Part shown: positions 24,437-32,916 of the stretch, piece by piece
How the letters are laid out: each line of letters starts with the position of its first letter
Numbering within the stretch: position 1 is the first letter of the stretch
Assembly: GCA_003712125.1 (NCBI GenBank)
Contig: RHLF01000002.1
Span: forward strand, 310,001-374,000
Direction: 5' to 3'
From: Allomuricauda sp.
Lineage (GTDB): Bacteria > Bacteroidota > Bacteroidia > Flavobacteriales > Flavobacteriaceae
Length of the DNA: 64,000 nucleotides
Translations under genes and position numbers: made by a program
Notes under the pieces: generated by a model
What the model saw: the letters and a program-made list of their open reading frames with translations, nothing else
Told to the model about the DNA's origin: nothing
Database searches by the model: none

Positions 24437-25606
24437 ATGAAAAGAAGATTTGTATGGCTTCTTCCGGTATTTCTAGCCCTTTTTATATGGGCTTGTTCTT
24501 CAGATGGTGATGATTCCGAAGATCCAACCGACGACCTTGGCATGACCGATGATGATGGTGGTAATTCAGATGATGATGGATCATCGGTAACCTTTGAGCG
24601 TGGTACCATGTTGGCCAATTGGGCAGATAATATTATCCTTCCTTCCTATGATAATTTTCTAACTGTTTTTGCAACCTTTAAGCTTGAGTTTGATGCCTTT
24701 CAGGCCGATGTCAATGAAGCTAATCTGGTCAACCTAAGAACAGCATGGATTGCCGCTTATAAAAGTTGGCAACATATCTCAATGTTCGAGATTGGCCCCG
24801 CCGAAGACAATGGGCTCCGGTTGAATGTAAATACTTACCCCACTGATTTTGCTTTGATTGAAAATCATATTGCAAGTGGCACCTATAATTTTGATCTCCC
24901 TTCGAACAGGGATTCCAAAGGTTTTCCAGCATTGGATTATTTGCTTAATGGGATGGCCGGAACAGATTTGGAAATTGTTGCTGTTTTTAATGATGGGACA
25001 AATGGAGCTGCCTATATCACCTATTTAAGCGATGTCCTGAACGATATTGAAACAAGGGTTGCCGCAGTTCGGGATGCCTGGCAAGGCGGTTATCGAGACA
25101 CCTTTGTAGCCAATAACGGTTCTTCGGCCACAGCATCAACGGACCGTTTTGTTAATGACTTCATTTTTTATTATGAAAAGTTTCTTAGGGCCGGAAAAAT
25201 GGGAATTCCCCTGGGAGTTTTTACAGGAGTACAAGCCCCAAACACTATTGAGTCTTATTTCTATCCAGAATTGTCAAATGATTTGTTCTTAGAAGGGTTG
25301 AACGCGGTGGAAGACTTTTTCAACGGGAAGCATTTTGGTTCGGAGGCCCTAGGAGAGAGCTTATCATCTTACCTTGTTTCCTTGGGTGAAGAAGCACTTC
25401 GAGATGATATTTTGAACCAGTTTGGACTCGCGAGAACTGCAATAGAGGCTCTTGAGCCTTTTAGAACAGAAATTGAAACGAATAACCCAGCTATTGACAT
25501 GTTGTCGGCCTATGATGAAGTTCAGCGAGCCGTGGCTATGTTAAAGGTAGATATGGTCTCTTCAATGAGCATTGCCATCGATTTCGTGGATGCGGATGGG
25601 GACTAG
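24437..25606 (+). CDS. Imelysin-like lipoprotein (peptidase M75 / IrpA family)
   Basis: The product is 389 residues. The lipobox FIWACSS puts the lipidated Cys at about residue 20, and a long Asp-rich linker (about 23-52) follows. The helical imelysin domain starts near NWADNIILPSYDNF and includes WQHISMFEIGPAEDN, GFPALDYLLNG and DFIFYYEKFLRAGKMGIPLG. The usual metal motif GxHxxE is replaced here by GFPALD. Imelysin-like proteins are iron-regulated outer-membrane or periplasmic proteins; true protease activity is doubtful for the family. The stop codon TAG is followed immediately by the ATG of the HTTM gene, so they are cotranslated. Confidence 0.88.
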   Translation: MKRRFVWLLPVFLALFIWACSSDGDDSEDPTDDLGMTDDDGGNSDDDGSSVTFERGTMLANWADNIILPSYDNFLTVFATFKLEFDAFQADVNEANLVNLRTAWIAAYKSWQHISMFEIGPAEDNGLRLNVNTYPTDFALIENHIASGTYNFDLPSNRDSKGFPALDYLLNGMAGTDLEIVAVFNDGTNGAAYITYLSDVLNDIETRVAAVRDAWQGGYRDTFVANNGSSATASTDRFVNDFIFYYEKFLRAGKMGIPLGVFTGVQAPNTIESYFYPELSNDLFLEGLNAVEDFFNGKHFGSEALGESLSSYLVSLGEEALRDDILNQFGLARTAIEALEPFRTEIETNNPAIDMLSAYDEVQRAVAMLKVDMVSSMSIAIDFVDADGD

Positions 25607-26974
25607 ATGAAAAGCGCTTTGCAAACATATCTTTCTAAAAAAGTAGAGGCCGCCCCGTTGGCGGTCTTTCGCATTTTTTTTGGTTTGATGATGGTTTGGA
25701 GCATCATTCGGTTTTGGTACCATGGTTGGATTGAGAGCCTTTACCTTGAGCCAAAATTTCATTTTTCTTATTATGGTTTCGAATGGGTACAGCCATTAGG
25801 AAATTGGACCTATCTTTTGTTCATAATTTGTGGCATCGCCGCTTTCTGTGTTGCAATCGGTTATAAGTATAAAGTGGCAATTATTACTTTTTTTCTGTCC
25901 TTTACCTATATCGAGTTGATGGATAAGACAACGTACCTGAACCACTATTACTTTATCAGTATCCTCTCGTTCCTTTTAATTTTTATTCCAGCCAATGCCT
26001 ACTTTTCATTGGATGCTGCTCGGCAATTAAAGAATAGGTTTCAGTTTGTTCCCAAATGGAATGTTGATGCCATTAAACTACTGTTGGCGTTGGTCTATGT
26101 TTATGCTGGTTTGGCGAAATTAAATTCCGATTGGTTGGTCGATGCTGCGCCGTTGCGGATTTGGTTGCCTTCAAAGGCTGATTTGCCCCTTATTGGTGGG
26201 TTGATGGGTTACCCATGGATACATTATGTTTTTAGCTGGTTTGGCGCGCTTTATGATTTGACCATTCCCTTTTTATTGTTATACAAACCAAGCCGTTGGG
26301 TGGCTTTCTTTTTTGTCGTGGTGTTTCATGTAATGACTCGGGTGTTATTTAATATAGGCATGTTCCCCTATATCATGATTGTCGTTACTCTAATCTTTTT
26401 TAGTCCCGCGGTGCATCAGAAAATATTGCGTTTTTTTGCCTCAATCTTAAAAATTGATCAAATAAGGTTTGATAACGGTCGCCAATTTGAATTGCTGCCC
26501 AAATTTCGAAAAAAACTGGTCTATGTGGTAGTTGCATTCTTTTTTGTTATTCAATTGATTTTACCATGGCGTTATTTGGCTTATCCTGGTGAACTGTTTT
26601 GGACAGAACAAGGTTACCGGTTCTCATGGCGTGTTATGTTGATGGAAAAAGCTGGTTATTGTCAATTTAAGATTGTTGATGGGAAGACGGGTCAATGGTT
26701 TTATGTAGATAATTCCGATTTTTTGACGCCTTTCCAAGAAAAACAAATGTCATTCCAACCTGATTTTATTTTGGAATATGCGCACTACCTTGAAAACCAT
26801 TTTGCAAAACAAGGGCACAAAAATATTGAGATTTATGTAGAGAGCTATGTTAGCCTGAATGGTCGGCGAAGCACATTTTACATTGATCCCAAAGTTAATT
26901 TAGTGAAGGAACGGGAATCGTTCCGACATAAAAAATGGATTATTCCTTTTACTGATGAAATCAAAGGTATTTAA
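25607..26974 (+). CDS. HTTM-domain membrane protein (vitamin K-dependent gamma-carboxylase-like)
   Basis: This 455-residue integral membrane protein has about eight to nine helices up to residue 325, then a soluble C-terminal part. Family signatures are PLAVFRIFFGLMMVW (first helix), MDKTTYLNHYYFISILSFLL, VYVYAGLAKLNSDWL and FHVMTRVLFNIGMFPYIMI. These are shared with vitamin K-dependent gamma-glutamyl carboxylase and bacterial HTTM proteins. Whether the bacterial form carboxylates, epoxidises quinone or only moves electrons is not known. It starts right after the imelysin stop and overlaps the TonB receptor by 20 bases, which ties it firmly to metal uptake. Confidence 0.85.
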   Translation: MKSALQTYLSKKVEAAPLAVFRIFFGLMMVWSIIRFWYHGWIESLYLEPKFHFSYYGFEWVQPLGNWTYLLFIICGIAAFCVAIGYKYKVAIITFFLSFTYIELMDKTTYLNHYYFISILSFLLIFIPANAYFSLDAARQLKNRFQFVPKWNVDAIKLLLALVYVYAGLAKLNSDWLVDAAPLRIWLPSKADLPLIGGLMGYPWIHYVFSWFGALYDLTIPFLLLYKPSRWVAFFFVVVFHVMTRVLFNIGMFPYIMIVVTLIFFSPAVHQKILRFFASILKIDQIRFDNGRQFELLPKFRKKLVYVVVAFFFVIQLILPWRYLAYPGELFWTEQGYRFSWRVMLMEKAGYCQFKIVDGKTGQWFYVDNSDFLTPFQEKQMSFQPDFILEYAHYLENHFAKQGHKNIEIYVESYVSLNGRRSTFYIDPKVNLVKERESFRHKKWIIPFTDEIKGI

Positions 26975-29426
26975 AGCATTACTTTCTTTTTTAATGGGCT
27001 TTTCGTCTTTTGCCCAGTTCACTATTACCGGTTTCGTAACGGATGAAAATAACCGTCCCTTAAGTAATGCCGAGATCTATTTGAGACAGCCTCAAATCTT
27101 AGCAATCACTTCAGAAGATGGTCGTTTCGTATTGGAGGCTATCGATGAGGGAACCTACGATGTGGTTGTTTTTGCCTTTGAACATCGTGTGTTCGAACAA
27201 CAACTTGAGATTACGGCTGCAACAACTTTGAGTTTTCGATTGGAACCATTGGAGGCACAAGAACTTTCAGAAGTTGTGCTTACTGAAGAACGGGAGAAAG
27301 TATTCGCCTTGCAAAAGTTAAAAACTGTTGAGGGCACCGCTATCTATGCCGGAAAAAAGAGTGAGGTTATTTTAGTTGGTAATGTACCCGGTAATCTGGC
27401 AGCAAATAATCCAAGGCAAATTTATAGTCAGGTAGCAGGCCTAAATATCTTTGATTATGGTGATGCGGGCTTACAATTGAATATTGGAGGTAGAGGCTTG
27501 GATCCGAACCGGACCGCCAATTTTAATGTTCGTCAAAATGGCTATGATATCAGCGCTGATGCGCTGGGATATCCTGAAAGTTATTATACCCCTCCGGCAG
27601 AAGCCTTAGATCAAATTCAGATAGTGCGAGGGGCTGCCTCCCTTCAGTATGGTCCCCAATTTGGCGGACTGGTCAATTTTAAGTTCAAAAAACCCAATCC
27701 AACCAAAAAAATAGATTGGACTTCCCGGCAGACCTTGGGTTCTTTTGATTTGTTTACCAGCTTTAATAGCTTATCGGGTACGGTAGGCGAATTCAGCTAT
27801 TATACTTATTTCAATTATAAGCAAGGGAATGGGTTTCGTCCAAATTCGCGATTTAGTAGCCGAAACTACTTTGGGCACTTTGAATATCAATTGTCAAATA
27901 AAACAAGTTTGGCCCTGGAGACAACATTTTTGAACTATTTGGCCAAACAGCCTGGAGGTCTTACTGATGCGCAGTTCCTCGATAATCCAGAATTCAGTAA
28001 CCGTGAACGAAATTGGTTCAATGTGGATTGGAAATTGTTTTCACTACGCTTAGACCATCAATTTTCCAATAAAACAGATTTCAGTTTAAATCTTTTTGCC
28101 TTAGATGCTTCGAGAAAGGCCTTGGGTTTTCGAACCAATCGCGTTTCCCAGCTTGATGATCCCAATGAACCTCGAGAATTGTTGGTGGATAACTTTAACA
28201 ATTGGGGCGCTGAAGCCCGGATATTACATCGGTATCCCGTAGGCAATCGCAATTCAGTTTTACTTTTGGGTGCCAAGTACTATCAGACTTCCAATGATCA
28301 GCGGCAAGGCCCGGGTAGTGCAACCGCTAATCCTGACTTTACCTTTGCAGCCTCTGAGTTTCCGAATTACGAACGCCAATCCCAGTTTGAGTTTCCCAAT
28401 CTAAATCTGGCTCTTTTCGGTGAACATATTTTCAATTTGTCAGATAACTTCTCATTGACTCCAGGATTTCGATTCGAATACATCAAAACAGAAAGTGAAG
28501 GTAGTTTTCGAAATATCGTTTTGGATTTAGCGGGAAATCCTTTATTAAATGAAGAAGTAACAGATGATCGAAACTTTGAACGCAGCTTTTTGCTTTTAGG
28601 CCTTGGGGCTTCCTATAAGCCTACGAACTCTATCGAACTCTATGGCAATTTCTCACAGAACTACCGCTCGGTTACCTTTAGTGATATTCGCGTAGTAAAT
28701 CCATCTTTCCAAATAGACCCAAATATTTCCGATGAAGACGGATTCACGGCTGATATCGGAATTCGTGGCCGTTTGAAAAATGTTATCACCTATGATGTAA
28801 GCGCCTTTGGACTGCTCTATGATGATCGTTTGGGTGAAATATTAAAAAGTGAAACGCGTACGAATCCAGATGGGGAAGAGGTAGAAACCGGCAGGGTGGT
28901 GCGCTTTCGAGGCAATATTGGAACAGCCTTTATTTATGGTTTGGAATCCTTTGCAGAGATCAACCTTAAATCCATTTTTTTTCCTGGGTATGAAAAATTA
29001 AAGCTGAACTATTTTTTGAATTTGGCATTAACCAATTCGGAGTATACAAAGTCTGATCAAAATAATGTGGAAGGTAATGAAGTGGAGTTTATTCCTGATA
29101 TCAACCTTAAAACGGGGTTGAGCTTTGGATATGGCAATTTTTTGGGAAGCCTGCAGTACACTTATTTATCCGAACAATTTACCGATGCTACCAACGCACC
29201 CCAAGATGTTAATGATAACCAGCGAGGTATTGAGGGCACCATTCCCTCATATGATATTATAGATTTCTCATTATCATACTCGTGGAAACGACTAAAACTG
29301 GAAACGGGCATCAATAATTTGCTTGATAACTCATACTTTACCCGCAGAGCAACCGGATATCCAGGGCCAGGAATTATTCCGGCCGAACCAAGAACATTTT
29401 ATACTACCTTGCAATTGAAACTCTAA
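26955..29426 (+). CDS. TonB-dependent receptor, FecA-like, with carboxypeptidase-like N-domain
   Basis: The product is 823 residues. It has a signal peptide (about 1-20), a carboxypeptidase-regulatory-like beta domain (about 23-95, ITGFVTDENNRPLSNAEIYL), a TonB box region around LSEVVLTEE, and a plug domain (about 130-235) with GGRGLDPNRTANFNVRQNG and IQIVRGAASLQYGPQFGGL. The latter resembles FecA and related ferric-citrate/siderophore receptors. A barrel follows, ending TTLQLKL. It starts inside the HTTM gene. The ligand is probably a ferric chelate, but this is not shown by sequence. Confidence 0.9.
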   Translation: MKSKVFKALLSFLMGFSSFAQFTITGFVTDENNRPLSNAEIYLRQPQILAITSEDGRFVLEAIDEGTYDVVVFAFEHRVFEQQLEITAATTLSFRLEPLEAQELSEVVLTEEREKVFALQKLKTVEGTAIYAGKKSEVILVGNVPGNLAANNPRQIYSQVAGLNIFDYGDAGLQLNIGGRGLDPNRTANFNVRQNGYDISADALGYPESYYTPPAEALDQIQIVRGAASLQYGPQFGGLVNFKFKKPNPTKKIDWTSRQTLGSFDLFTSFNSLSGTVGEFSYYTYFNYKQGNGFRPNSRFSSRNYFGHFEYQLSNKTSLALETTFLNYLAKQPGGLTDAQFLDNPEFSNRERNWFNVDWKLFSLRLDHQFSNKTDFSLNLFALDASRKALGFRTNRVSQLDDPNEPRELLVDNFNNWGAEARILHRYPVGNRNSVLLLGAKYYQTSNDQRQGPGSATANPDFTFAASEFPNYERQSQFEFPNLNLALFGEHIFNLSDNFSLTPGFRFEYIKTESEGSFRNIVLDLAGNPLLNEEVTDDRNFERSFLLLGLGASYKPTNSIELYGNFSQNYRSVTFSDIRVVNPSFQIDPNISDEDGFTADIGIRGRLKNVITYDVSAFGLLYDDRLGEILKSETRTNPDGEEVETGRVVRFRGNIGTAFIYGLESFAEINLKSIFFPGYEKLKLNYFLNLALTNSEYTKSDQNNVEGNEVEFIPDINLKTGLSFGYGNFLGSLQYTYLSEQFTDATNAPQDVNDNQRGIEGTIPSYDIIDFSLSYSWKRLKLETGINNLLDNSYFTRRATGYPGPGIIPAEPRTFYTTLQLKL

Positions 29427-29437
29427 TATTATTCCAA

Positions 29438-29893
29438 TTGAAACTTGTAAAGAGAATTTTGACCGTTCTATTAATTGCCTTGGTACTACTTCAATTTTGG
29501 AGGCCTGAAAAAAATAAATCTTCTGAAAATGTAGTAGCCGCATTTGAGTTGGAGACAAGACCGGGCCCTGAGGTTGTGGCCACATTAGAGAAATATTGCT
29601 ATGATTGCCATAGCAATAACACTGTTTATCCTTGGTATGCTGAAGTTGCACCTGTTTCGCTTTGGATTGATGGTCATGTAGAAGAAGGTAAGGAACACTT
29701 TAATGTTTCCGATTGGGCTTCATGGAAATTAAAAAAGAAAGACCATAAACTGGAGGAGTTGATTGAGGAGGTAGAGGAAGGCCATATGCCTGAAGACTCC
29801 TATACTTGGATTCATGGGAACTTGACCGAAGAAGAAAAGGAATTGCTCATTGAGTGGGCAGAAAAAGCCAGACAGAACTTATCTAAAATTTAA
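29438..29893 (+). CDS. Haem-binding domain protein (CxxCH), TTG start
   Basis: The product is 151 residues. It begins at TTG 29438 with a membrane-anchor or signal helix (KRILTVLLIALVLLQFW). The conserved core is KYCYDCHSNNTVYPWY, with the c-type haem motif CxxCH, followed by APVSLWIDGHVEEGKEHFN and MPEDSYTWIHGNLTEEEKE. This fits the haem-binding domain family (Haem_bd), a small periplasmic cytochrome. It is 11 bases after the TonB receptor and ends the operon before a terminator. It may accept or donate electrons for periplasmic iron chemistry. Confidence 0.85.
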   Translation: MKLVKRILTVLLIALVLLQFWRPEKNKSSENVVAAFELETRPGPEVVATLEKYCYDCHSNNTVYPWYAEVAPVSLWIDGHVEEGKEHFNVSDWASWKLKKKDHKLEELIEEVEEGHMPEDSYTWIHGNLTEEEKELLIEWAEKARQNLSKI

Positions 29894-29918
29894 AAAAGCG
29901 GCCCATCGGACCGCTTTT
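29892..29918 (+). terminator. Terminator after the haem-binding protein gene
   Basis: AAAAGCGG pairs with CCGCTTTT around CCCATCGGA, which has its own CC-GG extension. It can act in both directions and ends the iron operon. Confidence 0.75.
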
Positions 29919-29961
29919 CGCGTGAACCTAATAACTCTCAATACAATATATATCAAGCACA

Positions 29962-30312
29962 TTAGTTTTGTAGATGCCTATACGCAATCTCTTGTGAAGA
30001 AAGAAGATGCGTATGTTTTTTCTTTTCCCGAAGAAGCTGTTTTAATTCTAGAAGTTCTTCACGGTTGACCACAACAATGCAATGTTTGGTGCCTATCGAG
30101 ATAGGAATTCTTTTGTTGTGCATGGTTTCCTTTAATTGTACTTCCCAGTAATCGGGATCAATATCAAAAACATACTCTTTAAATGCGATCAACTCCCAAT
30201 CATACAATTCAAAACAAAGGTTATTATAGACCAACTGAAATAGTTTGCTGTGATCGCAATAGGTCAATATGCCATTCTTGGTTTGGGATACGGTTTGGGC
30301 GCTTGGACACAT
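29962..30312 (-). CDS. DUF6686-like small protein
   Basis: This 116-residue protein has no signal peptide. It starts MCPSAQTVSQTKNGILTYCD and includes KLFQLVYNNLCFELYDWEL, IPISIGTKHCIVVVNREE and a Lys-rich region. I believe this is the flavobacterial DUF6686 family; its function is unknown. The pattern of two hydrophobic strand-helix units (FQLVYNNLCFE.., HCIVVVNREELLELKQLL) repeats that of the 9805-10149 protein in the haem operon. A Fur-box-like dyad with an exact right arm lies 30 bases before its start codon, so it is probably iron-regulated. It converges on the haem-binding gene and is divergent from guaB. Confidence 0.65.
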   Translation of the reverse strand: MCPSAQTVSQTKNGILTYCDHSKLFQLVYNNLCFELYDWELIAFKEYVFDIDPDYWEVQLKETMHNKRIPISIGTKHCIVVVNREELLELKQLLREKKKHTHLLSSQEIAYRHLQN

Positions 30313-30341
30313 AAAAATGAATTACATTCAAATGTACTTAT

Positions 30342-30364
30342 TTATTTATAATAAGTCTAAATAA
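30342..30364. promoter_or_regulatory. Fur-box-like dyad before the DUF6686-like gene
   Basis: TTATTTATAA-TAA-GTCTAAATAA: the right arm is exact and the left arm is close to TTATTTAGAC. It lies 30 bases upstream of the leftward start at 30312 and 52 bases from the guaB -7 box, so the leftward gene is the likely target. Confidence 0.6.
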
Positions 30365-30388
30365 AAATAAAAATTTACCAATAACTCA

Positions 30389-30423
30389 TTGAAATTCTGG
30401 TGATTTTTTTTGTGGTATCTTTG
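30389..30423 (+). promoter_or_regulatory. guaB promoter
   Basis: TATCTTTG at 30416-30423 is an exact TAnnTTTG -7 box. TTG at 30389-30391 may be the -33 element, with a spacer of 24, slightly long. Transcription would start 20 bases or less before the ATG at 30447. Confidence 0.65.
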
Positions 30424-30446
30424 CACGCAATTAATTTGTAATTGCC

Positions 30447-31919
30447 ATGGAAGCCCACCATCAAAAAATTGTCGGCGAAGGTCTCACCTATGATGACGTC
30501 CTGCTCGTACCGGCTTATTCACAAGTACTTCCCAGGGAGGTCAATATTCAAACAAAATTCACGCGCAACATTACCATTAATGTACCTATAGTCTCTGCGG
30601 CAATGGATACCGTAACGGAGTCTAAAATGGCTATCGCAATGGCTCGTGAGGGTGGCATAGGGGTGTTGCATAAAAATATGACCATCGAACAGCAGGCCAT
30701 GAAAGTGCGAAAAGTGAAACGTGCAGAAAGTGGTATGATCATGGATCCTGTTACACTACCCCTTGATTCGGTGGTACAGGATGCCAAAGATGGAATGCGT
30801 GAAAATAGTATTGGGGGAATTCCCATTGTTGATGACAACCAGAAACTTCTTGGCATTGTCACCAATCGCGACCTGCGTTTTGAAAAAGACAATGACCGAC
30901 CCATTTCAGAAGTGATGACCACTGAAAATTTGGTAACTGCTGGAGTTGGAACAACCTTGGCAGAGGCCGAGGATATTCTTCAGGAAAAAAAGATCGAAAA
31001 ATTACCGGTTGTTGACGCTGACAATAAATTGGTCGGGCTGATCACGTTTCGAGATATTACCAAATTGACCCAAAAGCCGATAGCCAACAAAGACCAATAT
31101 GGAAGGTTACGGGTCGCCGCTGCCATCGGTGTAACTTGGGACGCTGTGGATAGGGCAGCTGCCTTGGTTAAGGCCGGGGTTGACGCGATTGTAATTGATA
31201 CCGCCCATGGTCATACAAAAGGGGTGGTCGATACCTTGAAAGCTGTTAAGAAAGCCTTGCCAGACCTTGATGTTATTGTAGGAAATATTGCCACAGGTGA
31301 AGCAGCAAAATATTTAGCTGATGCTGGGGCTGACGCTGTTAAAGTAGGTATAGGACCCGGTTCAATCTGTACCACTCGAGTGGTTGCAGGTGTCGGTTTT
31401 CCCCAATTTTCGGCTGTGCTGGAAGTTTCAGCTGCGTTAAAAGGTACCGGTGTTCCGGTAATAGCAGACGGGGGTATCCGATATACTGGAGATATTCCAA
31501 AAGCCATCGCTGCAGGTGCCGATACGGTTATGTTGGGGTCACTTTTGGCGGGAACAAAAGAATCTCCTGGCGAAACCATAATCTATGAAGGTCGTAAGTT
31601 CAAGAGCTATCGCGGTATGGGGTCGGTTGAAGCCATGAAAGAGGGTAGTAAAGACCGGTATTTTCAGGATGTGGAAGATGATATTAAAAAACTGGTTCCT
31701 GAGGGGATTGTTGGGCGTGTCCCCTATAAAGGTGAGCTTTATGAAAGTATGCATCAGTTTATTGGAGGGCTTCGTGCCGGAATGGGTTATTGTGGTGCCA
31801 AAGATATTGCCACTTTAAAGGAAACAGGAAAGTTCGTCAAAGTCACTTTTAGTGGTATTAAGGAAAGCCATCCACATGATGTGACCATTACAAAGGAAAG
31901 CCCGAACTACAGCCGGTAG
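30447..31919 (+). CDS. guaB: Inosine-5'-monophosphate dehydrogenase
   Basis: This enzyme oxidises IMP to XMP with NAD, the first committed step to GMP. The product is 490 residues, normal length. The barrel begins [13 protein letters not shown], two CBS domains lie at about 95-205 ([24 protein letters not shown]), and the catalytic loop GPGSICTTR holds the active Cys. The flap and phosphate-binding regions follow ([30 protein letters not shown]). It has its own promoter and is convergent with the thioredoxin-fold gene with 6 bases between stop codons. Confidence 0.97.
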   Translation: MEAHHQKIVGEGLTYDDVLLVPAYSQVLPREVNIQTKFTRNITINVPIVSAAMDTVTESKMAIAMAREGGIGVLHKNMTIEQQAMKVRKVKRAESGMIMDPVTLPLDSVVQDAKDGMRENSIGGIPIVDDNQKLLGIVTNRDLRFEKDNDRPISEVMTTENLVTAGVGTTLAEAEDILQEKKIEKLPVVDADNKLVGLITFRDITKLTQKPIANKDQYGRLRVAAAIGVTWDAVDRAAALVKAGVDAIVIDTAHGHTKGVVDTLKAVKKALPDLDVIVGNIATGEAAKYLADAGADAVKVGIGPGSICTTRVVAGVGFPQFSAVLEVSAALKGTGVPVIADGGIRYTGDIPKAIAAGADTVMLGSLLAGTKESPGETIIYEGRKFKSYRGMGSVEAMKEGSKDRYFQDVEDDIKKLVPEGIVGRVPYKGELYESMHQFIGGLRAGMGYCGAKDIATLKETGKFVKVTFSGIKESHPHDVTITKESPNYSR

Positions 31920-31925
31920 GACGGT

Positions 31926-32441
31926 TTATTTTCCCACACCCGAATAACTCTTCCAATCTTGGGTCTTGTAGATATCGTCGCCAAAATAACGCGCTATTTG
32001 CAAAAACGGACCTACCTTTTGATACCCGGGTACAGGCGATAACATTTTCATATCCTCATCCAGAAAAACTACGGTGGGATAGCTCAGTCGCCCTTGTAGC
32101 AATGCTGCAGCCAATTCGTGATAGCCTCGCTTCCCCGAAGGGATATATTTGAAGGTTCTTCCGTTAAAATCTAGCGGTTCTTTACCCTCACCATCCATTT
32201 TGACCATAATGAAATTATCATTCATATAGGCGGCGACCTCAGGATTTTGAAAGGTATCCTTATCCATCTTTTTGCACCATCCGCACCAATCGGTGTAAAC
32301 ATCAACAAAAACCTTTTTGGTATTGCCTTCATTTTGGGTTAGTGCGACGGCATCTTCCCAAGTATGCCAATCTACTTGTTGGGCACTCAGGATACAGGTG
32401 AAAAGCGCAAAAAAGGAAAAAGTAATCGTCCGCATCTTCAT
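31926..32441 (-). CDS. Exported thioredoxin-fold protein
   Basis: The product is 171 residues when started at ATG 32441 (MKMRTITFSFFALFTCILSA), which gives a proper signal peptide. A longer frame to 32516 would overlap the upstream gene and bury the signal. The thioredoxin-7-like domain has VFVDVYTDWCGWCKKMDKDT, with active site CGWC, and LSYPTVVFLDEDMK with the cis-Pro loop. It is probably a periplasmic disulfide reductase or oxidase. It lies downstream of lysA and the DUF3995 gene in one leftward unit. Confidence 0.82.
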   Translation of the reverse strand: MKMRTITFSFFALFTCILSAQQVDWHTWEDAVALTQNEGNTKKVFVDVYTDWCGWCKKMDKDTFQNPEVAAYMNDNFIMVKMDGEGKEPLDFNGRTFKYIPSGKRGYHELAAALLQGRLSYPTVVFLDEDMKMLSPVPGYQKVGPFLQIARYFGDDIYKTQDWKSYSGVGK

Positions 32442-32502
32442 AATTTGAGGTTTTAGTCCATAGACTATACCAAAACTAACGAAAATTGTACCAAAAAAGT
32501 AT

Positions 32503-32916
32503 TTAGCCCAACACAATCAGACACCCGATAAGCAGGGCAAGTAAAAGGCAAAGCGGTGAATAATAAAATGTATCCCTCCTAGAAAATTGCGAATCTTTTA
32601 CCATTTTAAAGAAGCCAACGTATTTGAAATCTCCGATGGCACGTATAAGAAAGAGGATACCAATGCCCATCTGAATATAGGTGAGCCAACTTAGGTCTAT
32701 CAGGTGCACAACTTCATTTAAAAAAACCAATGCGAACAACAGCAAGCCAAAACCTACCAATGCCGTTAGGGGTGCAATTGGGAGTTTTGCTTTTTCTTCC
32801 GAAGTTTTTTTTGGCAGCACCAGCGCGGGGTTTTTTAGACCAAAAAGAGCCCAATAAAAGTGAATACAGGCCAAAATAGTAAATATGAAGGCAATGCTTG
32901 CCGCTATGAAAGTCAT
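32503..32916 (-). CDS. DUF3995 four-helix membrane protein
   Basis: This 137-residue inner-membrane protein has four hydrophobic segments (about 3-22, 47-66, 75-93 and 115-136). The first helix has the DUF3995 pattern ACIHFYWALFGLKNP, and a central block RAIGDFKYVGFFK is also typical. Function is unknown. The ATG follows the lysA stop directly (TAAATG), so the two are probably cotranslated. Confidence 0.75.
   Translation of the reverse strand: MTFIAASIAFIFTILACIHFYWALFGLKNPALVLPKKTSEEKAKLPIAPLTALVGFGLLLFALVFLNEVVHLIDLSWLTYIQMGIGILFLIRAIGDFKYVGFFKMVKDSQFSRRDTFYYSPLCLLLALLIGCLIVLG

Noticed and set aside
32442-32516. Longer N-terminus for the thioredoxin-fold protein
   Set aside because: It overlaps the DUF3995 gene and hides a normal signal peptide.
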